Shown here piece by piece: positions 29,601 to 40,440 of a stretch of 64,000 nt of DNA. This DNA comes from Cucumis sativus (Eukaryota > Streptophyta > Magnoliopsida > Cucurbitales > Cucurbitaceae), in assembly GCF_000004075.3 (NCBI RefSeq), contig NC_026660.2, positions 26,105,498-26,169,497 of the forward strand. The letters run 5' to 3'. The translations under genes and the position numbers were made by a program. Within the stretch, counting starts at the first letter, position 1. Every line of letters begins with the position of its first letter. Under the pieces are notes generated by a model that was not told the origin of the DNA, made no database searches, and saw only the letters and a list, made by a program, of their open reading frames with translations.

Positions 29601-32600
29601 TATATTAAATAGCCGCCTCGTCTCTTATCTAACCTCATTCCTCGGTTCCATCTCAACTAGACATAGAAAATAAGTTTATGATTCAAACAAAGATCTTCAA
29701 CACAGATTTGCTACCACATTCATCACTCATATATGTATATTGAACTTTCAACAATACTTTTATATAATTTCTCAAGAATTGAAAAAGAAAAAAAAACCAA
29801 CTACCTGAGTGAGATCGAACAACCTAATATATCAATCCAAATTAGTAGAAGACATGAGAAAAAATAAGAAGAGGAAAATAACAAATTTAATAAGTTCGTG
29901 TTGCTCACATTTGGTCTCTACGGTTTGATTACTATGGTTTAGCTTAATTTCGCAAATTATCTCGGGAGATTCTAGCCTAACCCCTAACTCCTCCTATTAA
30001 AAAACGAGTCTTAAAAGATAAATTTTGGGTAATAAAAACTTGCTTTTTACGAAGACTTCCAAAAAAGATGTCTTCCACATTAGAGGGAGAAAGCATTAAA
30101 GGATCCTTTATATTAGATATTATAATCACTATTATAAAGTGAATTCAAAAACACAAATTAGAAACCTATCCAAATAAATAAACGTAGGCCTAAACCATAT
30201 AGGAAAACACAAATTAGAATTGTAGGTTAGAATTATAATTTTATAGAATAAATTTGAAATTTATTTCACATAATTCAGCTAAAGATCAAAATAAAATGTT
30301 GATACAATTTTTTTTTATTAGTATTGAGTTATGTTAGGATATTTGCGATCTCACAGAGCAAAGTATAAAATTGGATGATTCAAGGGCTTCAATCATACAA
30401 GATATCATTGATTTATTTGAATTGGAGAAAATGAAATTGGATTATTAAAATGAAGTTGGAATGTTCAAACAACTTTAATTAGTCTGTACAGCCAAACAAA
30501 TATTATGAATAATAAAAAGGTGGATTTTTTTAAGGAAAAGAAGAAAATAAATTAAAGAAAATTTGTCTTTTTCCAAAGCAGAAATAACCTTGCTAACAAG
30601 AAAGGCCCCATCAACTTTCTCTAATTTCATCAAAACCTCTCCACTTCCTCTATTTTGTTGACTCAAAAATAATTTAATGTGAAAGATTTTTTTTTTTAAA
30701 AAAAATGATTGAGTTTTATTAATTATTATTGTTGTTTTTGGAAACTTATCATGTTCAACGAACACATTCTCATTCTAACATTTCTTGTACTTTCAATTTG
30801 AACAATATTATGATTGCGTTTATATTAATCTCTGTAAAGTTTGTTAGAAAATATTTTCAAAATATCGCTATATCTTCATAAACTTGGATAGTTATTGATA
30901 ATATACTCTAAATTCGGATATATATAAAAAATATTTTTAAATATAAAATATATAAAATATTTTCCTTTCGTCGTCTTTTCGTTGTTATGTAATTTTTCTT
31001 CATCGTCTTTTAATTTCTTTGACAAATTTTTTTCTTTTCATACGTGCCAATTCTGATCTTAACAAAATATTTTTTTTTAAAATCGTTTAAATTTGGAACG
31101 ATGGTATAGGAATAGGCAAATCTAAACATGATATTTTTAGAATTTATCATCTGTTTTCGAAATTGTTCTCGTAAATATTTTGCAGTTTTTGTTCTACTTT
31201 TTTAAAAGATCCATTTCACTCGTTTCTTGTTTTTGCATTTTTTTTATGGATGATATTTAATTAAGTTAGTTTTGATTATGGTTGAATTGGATTTAATTTT
31301 TCCTTTATCAAGTCCATTCTCCAAACATATGATAGAAACACAATTATTTACTCATTATCATTTTCTAAAACTCTTAATACGTGGTTTAACATGTTTTTTT
31401 TACATAAAAGTATAAAAGTACGAAATTTTGTAATATTTGTCAGGTACGAAAGAAAGACGACTTAGCTCCCTAAGTTTATACTCTCAACTCCAATCCTACT
31501 TAGATCTATACTAATTTTGTGTGTGTTATCCAAGTATTATACAAAGTGTGTTACCAACTAAACGAGTTAATTAGAGGGTTGTCATTCAAATCTTCCTACT
31601 GTTATTGTATTAATAAAAAAAAACAATAGTTTGGATCATATATAATCTTTTAATGATATTCTTCTTATTCATTACTTCTACCATTGAAAAACCGTCACTT
31701 TCAACATTTGCTTTGCTTTACCCTTCTTTTTCTGTCCACACTCATGGATGGATTTTGTTTGGTCTTGAAAAAATGTATCTGTCTCATACCAACTAGTTCA
31801 ACTTATTTGACTAAAAATAAAATTGTATAAAGTATTGCTTTTACTTGGGAAATTTATCAGCTTAATGAATAGTGTAATCTCAATACACCAAGAATAAAAT
31901 ACACATCTTTGATGATTAATCAGCCCACTTTTTTTAACAAAATACAATTCATCCTAATCTAAAGCTAAATATTTAACAGTTAATTAACCTAACATCCTAA
32001 ATTAAAAAACTACATCCTTACAGAACATTCCAAATATCTGGGAGTTGAGTAAATTATATAAGAAAAAAAAAAATTCTCAACTTGCACCATTCTTCTGAAT
32101 ATGATAATAATAACAATAATTTTTAAGAGTAAAATATTTAATTAGAGGTGAGAAAGAAAGTGAAAGTCCAAATTCAATGTCCACTATTAAAGATAAGTTA
32201 TTTATAAGTAAAATTGCATCACATAATCTTGAGGAGATCGTTGTTCATAATCTCAACCAAAAGTTTTGCAATCAATGATAGTCAAACCTCCAATCCCAGT
32301 TCTATTTTAATTATTAAACCCATATTTTTTATAATAATTAAGAAAGTTATGGATGTTATTATAATTTATATGGAAGAAAATAACAAAATAGAGGCGGCTG
32401 AGCTGCTAGCCTGCTCCCCTTGTTTTGTTAATAAACCCTTCTCCAGCTACACCCTTCCCTCCCATACACTAATCTCAAGTTATCCTAATTTTATGAAAAA
32501 TGATTACCAATCTCTAGTACATTTTTATTATATTTTGTAAACCTTTTGATTTATTATGTGGTATATAAAAAGGGTCCTAATTTTATTTTATTTTATTTCA

Positions 32601-32640
32601 ATTTTGCTTAAACCCACTTCATTAGTACATTATGAGAGGG
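23684..32640. other. Gene-poor AT-rich region of about 9 kb
   Basis: No protein-coding gene is supported. Notable contents are a perfect 11-bp inverted repeat at 25724-25750, an island at 28140-28440 with several GCCCA-type elements but no gene, and a SINE-like fragment near 31541-31620 (B-box-like ATTCAAATCTTCC). Open stretches such as 30475-30765 and 32214-32540 translate to low-complexity sequence with no recognisable family. Confidence 0.5.
25724..25750. repeat. Perfect AT-rich inverted repeat
   Basis: Arms ACGATTTTTTT and AAAAAAATCGT are exact reverse complements separated by TATAT. It may be a cruciform-prone site or the remains of a MITE end. No gene lies near it. Confidence 0.8.
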
Positions 32641-32670
32641 TCCACAACTCCCAATTGTTGAATAATTTGA

Positions 32671-32783
32671 AGTCAAATTATTGGCTTTGACTATTTTTAA
32701 ATACTTTTTTTTTCTTAGTGCCCATTTCCCCGCCTACGTTAGATGACAAATTGACAAAAAGGCAGATATTTGAATGTTTGACT
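32671..32783. promoter_or_regulatory. W-box cluster upstream of the VQ gene
   Basis: TTGACT occurs at 32687-32692 and 32778-32783 on the plus strand and at 32676-32671 on the minus strand, with a weaker TTGACA at 32751. WRKY factors bind TTGAC(C/T), and VQ proteins partner WRKY factors, so feedback control is plausible. This is inference from motif density only. Confidence 0.5.
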
Positions 32784-32810
32784 TCATGTTTTTGGGCAGT
32801 TTCAAATTCT

Positions 32811-32820
32811 TTATATAAAT
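32811..32820 (+). promoter_or_regulatory. TATA box of the VQ gene
   Basis: TTATATAAAT lies 73 bases upstream of the ATG at 32893, leaving room for a 5'UTR of about 40-45 bases. Confidence 0.6.
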
Positions 32821-32892
32821 GCTACTTTTTTTTTTGTTTTTTTGGGTTATAATTTCACTTGGATTTGAGTTTGTTTTAAAAGAAAGGAGGAT

Positions 32893-33399
32893 ATGGATGC
32901 GTTTTGTGCTTATACTTCTTCATCCTCTTCCTCTTCTTCCAGCTTTTTGGCTAAAAAAAACGACCAATCTGAGCATCAAAGTGTGAAGAGGGAGATTTCG
33001 AGTTATTCTAATAACAATATTCATTGTGTTCGGAAGCCGATGGTGAAGCCGTGGAAGAAACCAGCGATTGCGCCACTGCCACCTACTCGGCCCAGGGTTT
33101 ACAAAGTCGACCCAATTAACTTCCGGGGTTTGGTTCAGAAGCTTACCGGTTTGGCTGAACTCCGATCTCCACGGCTTCAAAAAATGGCGCCACCACCGCT
33201 TGATATTTCCCGACGCCAAGACTCTTGCTCTGCCGCCGTGGAAGACACGGTGTTTAAGGCTTCGTCGCTTTTGAAGGTGGAGAATGAGGCGGTGGACGGT
33301 GGGGGCTTTCTTGAGCTCAATTTGTCGCCCTTCAACAAGAATTGGTGCTCTTTCCCTGCATTGAGTCCTGAGACTTTGGCCATTTTGGATGCAATTTAG
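32893..33399 (+). CDS. VQ motif-containing protein
   Basis: Small nuclear transcription co-regulator that binds WRKY (and in some cases PIF-type) factors through the VQ motif. One exon, 168 residues, typical for plant VQ genes, which are mostly intronless. The motif is FRGLVQKLTG at 77-86, preceded by the basic/proline block PLPPTRPRVYKVDPIN. The N-terminus has a long serine run (residues 9-17), and the C-terminus has FLELNLSPF, which contains an LxLxL EAR-like core, and ends LAILDAI. The placement between the small basic protein and PSK genes matches Arabidopsis VQ29 (At4g37710) and its duplicate VQ12, as I recall them. If it is a VQ29 orthologue, a role in light-controlled hypocotyl growth would be possible. 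Confidence 0.95.
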   Translation: MDAFCAYTSSSSSSSSSFLAKKNDQSEHQSVKREISSYSNNNIHCVRKPMVKPWKKPAIAPLPPTRPRVYKVDPINFRGLVQKLTGLAELRSPRLQKMAPPPLDISRRQDSCSAAVEDTVFKASSLLKVENEAVDGGGFLELNLSPFNKNWCSFPALSPETLAILDAI

Positions 33400-35474
33400 A
33401 TTGGTTTGTTATATATTTTTTTTGGCTGATGGGGGAAAATTAAATTTCCAAAGTTGGTAATAATGTAATCAAAATAACCAAACACATACATGGAGAGATC
33501 ATGGGTAGGTTCTCCATTTTGGTTTTATATTTAGGTTTGTGAAAGAATATTTATATCATATGATTTTTTTTCCCTTCTTCCCTTTCTTAATTGAGTACAA
33601 ACTTATTGTGGTTTTATCAAATCTCCCTTGTAAAATGTAGTAAAAGATAAACACTTTACTGTTATCTTTTTTCTATTAATGTCAATATGTAATTTACCTA
33701 ATAGTAACTTTTTTTTAAAAAACCCTAATAGGAAGCTGGTTTGGATAATTTGTGAGATTTGCCCTTTTTTTGGGTATATGGGTTATGTAAGTGATAATTA
33801 TACCTCCAAACATCTCTATGAATTTATATATCAGAATTTATTATGATATATATGATGTTGTGTATTGAGGAATGAAAATCTGATCATAACTTTATTCTTA
33901 GTTTGATCCAAAAACACTTAATTTCAATTGAAGATCTTACTTCTAACAAAAAAAAAAAGTGTCACAGTATAGACAACAAATGAGTAGTAGGCTATTAGCT
34001 TGTACAATAATATATATAAAAGTAAATTAAGATTGATTTGAAAATAAAAAAAATTATGCACATCTTGCTTTATTAAGATTGATACATATTGTCATTTAGC
34101 ATCAAACTTCCAGAAACACACATTTTGTGAAAAAAGAAGTGTTCAATGATTTAGCCTTGGCTTTTCATAAGAAAAAATGATTAGTAGATGAAGATTTAGA
34201 AGAAGATAGTGAAGAATGTGATGAAATTGCATTAAGATGAAAAAGGCAATTGAAAATGATGAAAAGTAGATAACCATAATTAATGCTTTTGGTCTTTAAG
34301 GTCTAGAAACAAATTAAAAGATCATAAGAATGGCTTTTGAAACAAGCATATATGGTTGCCTTTAATTTGTCCTGAAAAATCATTTTAGCACATGAAATAT
34401 TTAGTTTCAATTAGTTTCTCTATAATACTAATTTTTTAATATAATAAATAAAACTAGAAGTTAGATAATGTGATATTATTATTTTAATGTTTTCATATTA
34501 TCATCTTTTAAATTTTTTATAATAGTTAAACTATTGAATTGATATTGTACATGATATGGTCGTATATATAATACAATAATTTTATCATTATGATTTTAAA
34601 CTTGAAATGAAGAATTATTTCATGGTATTAATTATTGCTTTCTTTCAATTAAATATTTTACGTGTTATTTAAGATTTTACTCGAAAAGTTACAACCATTA
34701 TATGAAAAGTAATATAAGAGAGTTTACGAAAAATATAGAAATAAAAGTGAAATTAAATATTGAACATGAAAGAATATTAGAGAGTAATATTCAAAGCAAC
34801 TTCTGATATCAATGAGTATCTTTTTCTCCCTAAAACTGTTCCCTTTCTATTTTCTCTACTCATAAGAAAAAATTAAGCGATAATATTAATTGTATTTGAG
34901 CTAGAATTTGGGAGAATTTCATGAATGTGGCAAGTTTTCCAAACTATTGTCTGGACCTATGAAAATTAAATTGAACTGAATCTACATGGTAATAATTTGA
35001 GAGTAAAAGTAGTTCAATTGATCGATGTAACCAAAATTGATTATAGAAAGACGGGGAAGAAAAACAAAGAAACGCGGAATACCAATTTGTGGAAATAGAC
35101 AGCTTTACAATTGGAAACAGAAAACAAATTAAACATCTTATCAAACCGACATAGGGAGGGAAATTATTGACTGGGGTTAGCCTTACAATTGGTTCGGGCT
35201 GGGTTGAAAACAGAGGCCCGCAAATCCCAAAGCCCAACTTGGCCCACCTGCGTCCTTCCATTTCATTCTTCTTTCGTCTAAGTAAATGATGAATGATATG
35301 ACGAGATGGCTGGCTTCCTGGCTGCCTGCCTTTGGATGAAACAAAGAAACTGAAGAAAGAACGCCCTCAAGTAATCTCCGATTGAGGAAGCTCCTTTCCT
35401 TCACTTCCCACTCTCCAAGCTGCGATCTTCTTCACTCCACCACTCTTTAACCTTCTCTGCGTTCACATTTCACC
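33400..35474. other. Intergenic region between VQ and BSD genes
   Basis: 3'UTR of the VQ gene, then AT-rich sequence with no gene. The last 260 bases contain the BSD-gene promoter with clustered GCCCA motifs. An open stretch on the minus strand (34944-35261) is not a recognisable protein. Confidence 0.5.
35214..35246. promoter_or_regulatory. Site II-type GCCCA cluster upstream of the BSD gene
   Basis: AGGCCCG (35214), AAGCCCAA (35230) and TTGGCCCA (35239) lie within 33 bases, about 230-260 bases before the ATG. Such elements are TCP-bound in many plant housekeeping genes. Confidence 0.5.
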
Positions 35475-38400
35475 ATGGCCTGGTTGGCCAGATCCATTGC
35501 AAATTCATTGAAGCTTGACGATGACGATGAAGACGAACCAAATGCCGTTCCCAACCCCAAATCACCGCTCAAATCCGATTCCTTATCTAATCAATACCAT
35601 CGGACGGAGTCTCCCTCATCGCCCTCCTCTTCCTCTTCAACTCCCACTGCCAGAGGTGTCAAAGAGGACTTGTCCGAGCTCAAGAATACCCTAACCCGCC
35701 AATTCTGGGGTGTTGCCTCTTTCCTTGCCCCTCCGCCTGAGCATTCTGCTTCACATTCTCAACTCTCTGATCTAAAACCTAATGAACCGATTGATAAGTC
35801 AACAACCGACAATTCATCTAATTCTAAATTGTCTGAAGAAGATCTAATTGCTGGAATTCGCAGTGATTTCGCGGAAATTAGCGGGAAGTTTAAGACCGGG
35901 ATCTCCAAGCTTTCCAACACCAAGGCTGTTTCTGATATCACCAAGATTGCTTCCAATTTTCTTCAGTTTGGATCAGAGGATTCTTTGGAGAATTATGATG
36001 TGGGAAACGCGGTTGGTGTAACAGAGGAGGTTTTGTTATTTGTGAGGAATATTGTGCAGCATCCTGAGACCTGGCTGGACTTTCCTCTTCCTTATGACGA
36101 AGATTCCGACGGTACCTCTCGTTTTTTCTATCTGATACTTCCTCCATTGCACAAATTCAATGTTTCTTTTTTCCTGGATATAAATATTTGACGCGCAGTA
36201 TGGTATTATGTCAATTTATTTAGTAAGTTTAGATTTTGAGTGATCACGGATGTGCTTCTGACAGAATATCTTGAGCTTCTTTTGTTCTTTTACAGCAATT
36301 AACTTGTTAATCTTGTTAGTTATCTCTCTTATCGCATGTATCAGCAGATCCACATCAATTTTAAACCAACTGTTTTTCTCATTTGATTACTCGTATATAG
36401 ATCTTGAGTTATCTGATGCCCAGCAAGAACATGCTTTAGCTGTTGAACATTTTGTTCCAAGATTGGCTGCTTTGAGGATTGAACTTTGTCCTCAATACAT
36501 GAGTGAAGATTGCTTTTGGAAGATCTATTTTGTGCTCTTGCATCCTAGACTTAGCAAGCATGATGCTGAGCTTTTATCAACATCCCAAGTAAGTTGGCAC
36601 TCTTATTAAATACCATTATTTTTTGGTGGCGTTGGCCCTTGCACTATTCCCATGTGTGACAGTCAATGGGGTGAAGTGGTCCTCATATTTCATTATCTAT
36701 TCTAAGAATTCAAAATGTTGGATGCTTATTAGTTATTCCGCAGAAAAGCAATTATAGTTTTAGTACAAGAAATGCGTAAATTATTTGTGTGTTTGTATTC
36801 AAAACTAGTTTTCATTGAGAAAAATGAAAAACATGAGTGGGAGAAACAATAAAGTGAAAGCCTAAGACGAGAGGAGTCTGAAAACAAAAAGCATCTTAAC
36901 CTAACAATAAAGCCTTATTTAGGGTAATAGTTATTTACGTGATGGGCAGGGGAGAAAATATTTTGTGTCTGAAATCAGTAGGACCCTCTTGGTAATCTGG
37001 TGATTGCCTTACAATTTATAGTATGTGAGGTAGAGGAGAAAGACTGCGTTTCATAGTTCCTTTTGGGAGAGACTCAAGCCTAGTGAATAGCATAGGACGT
37101 TCCTCTTCTCTTTTATTTAATGTTCTTCTGGATTTGTAAACTTGATCCACATAGGGAGCGTTGATCCTTGGCTAGGAAATGAAGACATTCCCATAACATC
37201 CTTGGTTATTGATCCACGAAGTGAGATGTTGATCTTTGTGGCTAGGAAGTATTGCGTGTTGTTCATTCTTTTTTGAACATGTTGGTGCGAGATGAATTTC
37301 AGTTTAAAAGGTAGATAGGGATGATATTGGAAAATTTGACTTAGAGTATGTATTTTATATCATTGATGCAATGGCAGTGAAGTATATGTATTCTTCTGTC
37401 CGGAGATCACCAGGGAATTATAAAATGGAAATTGTTTTTTGTGAATGCATATAACCCTAATGAGATGAAATGCAAAACCCAAAATCTGTCCAACCTACCC
37501 CACCCCAGAGAAATTTATTTAGCTTGGATTGAGAGAACATGTTCTACCTAATGCATGACGGCCAGCTATAAGGTGATGGGCCAACAATTTAACAGGGCAT
37601 GTGGATGATTCCTCTTTCCTGTAATTGCACGATTGATTCCCTGTTCCAAATAGTTTTCTAAGCATGCAACAACAAAATCCTCTCAAACAAGGATTATTCC
37701 AAAGGTGGTATGTGGCTGGCCCATGTTTGCCTGATAAGCTGGCAACTAGGGTCATTGGATAGTCTGACAGAGAGGTCAGGAAGAAGGAACTAGGCACCAC
37801 CTTCGAAACAGTTAGTGAACTCCATTCTGCAACATCCAGGACGCCCTCCCCTTGCCTCCAATGATGTCCCCAGAGGACTAACCAGTGTTGATGCAAGCTT
37901 AAAATGGATTTAGTCAACCCTCTATTTTCAACTGGAAGCTTGGGTTCCTATCCTAAAGAAATCTAAATCTGGTTTTACTTTCAAAATATATTCCCGAACT
38001 GCATTGATCTTCCTTCTGATTTCCAAATTTCTAAGTTTTCAATCACGATCATCGTTATATAAATGGCCCAATCTAGTGGGCTTCTCAATGTTAATTGAAC
38101 AAGGTTAAGTTGTCAGATCTGCACATTTGGAATGAAAGGAATCATTGCACTTTCAACGTTAAAGAAATGGACTTTGCCCATTTTTTTACCATCTTTTGTA
38201 TATATCTCCGTCTTGGTGTAAACACACTTCATTTTTGTGATCGTAATCTTACTACTCTTATAGCTTAATGGAATGTAATCTCTCATGGCTCTTTTTCCCT
38301 TTTTGAATTTCATAATATCAATGAAATAGTGATTAAATCTCTCATAAAAAAAAGGTTAAGCTGTCAGATCTTATCCTTCAAAGCTTCCTTTTGTTGTCCT

Positions 38401-39931
38401 TCCTTTTTTGTCATCTGAATAGGGATGACGTCAAGCATGATTTCATCTCCATACTCCCTTAGCCAAGAGGCTTAGCTGGTCCACTAGATATATGTTACAC
38501 TTGCCACTTCCATGTAAATAATCGAAGAGTCCAAAGCTTTTTAGCATCTTGAGCAGACATGGTATGGTGCTCTTGATGAGGGGACTATGCTACCTGAAAC
38601 GGAGATGAAACCCTGATGACAACGACCGATGCTGTACCTTAATCATGTCCCTCAACTCGTCCTTGAGTTGAAAGATGGCAGTTTTTTAGTAGGAGCTTTG
38701 CCCATCTTCCTCATAAGTTCACAGCTTCTAATTTTAGTAATTTTCTTATGGGACTCTTTAGTAGCTTTTACCTGTTTCAGGGAAAACAAGTTGCTTTGAA
38801 CTTTCTTGAGGGTCTTAGATAGCATTGATAATTTGGTCTGTTGGATGGTCAAATGCTTGTTATTGCAAGAATCGTTTGGTCATCATCAGCTACTAGCCCA
38901 ACGTGGATATTTTTATATTACATGTTTTTCTCATCAAGTTGCTAGCCTCTAAATTGGCTGAAGTTTTCTCAGTTGAAATAAGAAAGCAACGGCCATGATG
39001 CTGAAATGTTTGCTTTATTTGTAGTTTATTTTCCTTATTTGTAGAAGTAAAGTTTTACTGAATTGGAAAATTTGCTTTCTTCCCGAGTGTTTTGTTATTG
39101 TTGGAAGCAATCTGTCAAATGTTGGTTTGGGCACTATCTAAGTAACTATTTTTCCAAATATGCATCAGAGGATTCTGGAATATTCAAAGTTGCAGTTCCC
39201 TATTCCGAATAATTAATCAGTAATTCTTTGAACTTGTTCGACTGTATTTCTAGGTACTAGAAGCCAGAGCACAATTTCATGAATTACAACAACTAACCAA
39301 GGAAAAGATTGAGCCTCAGATATCTAGAAATATCTCTTCTAGTTCGAAAGGATCTTCTGATTCATCAAATGAGGAGCTTCTCTCTGTTCCACATAGAGAT
39401 CAATGTGAACCACCAATTGTTCAGAACTCCCCTGATAGGACAGCCCCTTCCTCATTAGTGACTGATGTTGAGACTGACAAGCATCCAATTAAGAACGTGG
39501 AAATCCAAGTTGTAGACAGTCCTATCATTGAGGAAATGCCCTTGCAAACCGGCGTTGAACATTCCCATTCTGGTCCTTCCAAAGTTTTTGATGACATAGA
39601 CGTGGATGATGCAGATGATTGGTTGAAAGAGGAGACTCTTGAGATTGATGGTGACAGTGGAACTAACATCCCTATTGGGAACGATGAGGATGTATCGTTT
39701 AGCGATCTCGAGGACGACGATCAGGAGGTGCCAGCATATCATAAGAAGGGTACATCGGGCTCTGATTCTTCAACTAAAGATTCCCGAGATTGGGTTCAGC
39801 TTAGCCGAACTTCTGGCGATTCAGACAAGGAGATAAGCACCTTAGAGATTAAGCATGCTGGATCCGGGCATGTAGGCACCCGCAAGGAATCAAGTGACTG
39901 GCTTAATGTCGACGACATTGATTCAATGTGA
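35475..39931 (+). CDS. BSD domain-containing protein
   Basis: The BSD domain is a three-helix fold named for BTF2-like factors, synapse-associated proteins and DOS2-like proteins; the plant proteins of this type are little studied. Coding exons are 35475-36111, 36401-36588 and 39254-39931, all phase-matched, giving 500 residues. The N-terminus MAWLARSIANSLKLDDDDED is shared by plant and animal SYAP-like members. A coil-forming region follows (about 110-170). The BSD domain is near 195-265 and contains the signature Phe-Trp (F251-W252) in SEDCFWKIYFVLLHPRL. The C-terminal half is acidic and serine-rich, with DDWL and DWLNVDDIDSM motifs; DDADDWL and SSDWLNVDD are near-duplicates. The first junction reconstructs SD-DLELSDAQQ. 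Intron 2 is 2.7 kb and holds a retroposon. The ATG sits in a good context (caccATGGCC). Confidence 0.92.
38101..38371 (+). mobile_element. Short retroposon (LINE 3'-end or SINE type) with target-site duplication
   Basis: A 20-base direct repeat, aaggttaagttgtcagatct at 38101-38120 and the same with one C/T change at 38352-38371, brackets about 231 bases that end in an 8-base poly-A (38346-38353). The 3' part, with CTTTTGTA and a TCATAATATCAATGAAATAG block before the tail, is like the 3' ends of plant LINEs. A 5'-truncated LINE is most likely. It lies in sense orientation inside intron 2 of the BSD gene. The single mismatch suggests moderate age. Confidence 0.75.
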
Positions 39932-40440
39932 CAATAACTCCTCCATTGCACTCTTCAATCCGTCTATCTTCAAAGAATTTTATCTCATTCTCTCCAATGT
40001 ATATCATCGATGTGTTTTCTCTATATGAATCAAGCGTTTTAGTTTTGGGAACTATGTCATGATATCTCTGTATATAGAAAAACTTGTAAAACACAACATT
40101 CATTTACATGCAAATAACAAATGGCTTTGTAGTAATTACCATGGTGTCATTCTGTATTTGTAATTTGTTCAGCTCATTTTTAAGACCGTTGTACTATTGT
40201 TATATCATTTTTCCCGTCTTTTTACTTGGTTGTGTAAAATCCATTTGCTTGCCAAATTTCAATGTATTACCTCAGTTTCATTTTTGCTTATATCATCCAG
40301 ATAAGATAAGACTTATGCTATCGGCTAAAACAGATATAGTTCACAACTATCTTTATTGCCACTAGCGATTAACCTTACAACACTTTCTATACAACTTTAT
40401 CTTACAAGACATACATCCAACATTAGAATCCCTTCCTTCA
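39932..40440. other. Convergent spacer between BSD and ACR1 genes
   Basis: About 500 bases shared by the 3'UTRs of two genes transcribed towards each other. No coding signal is seen. Confidence 0.6.
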
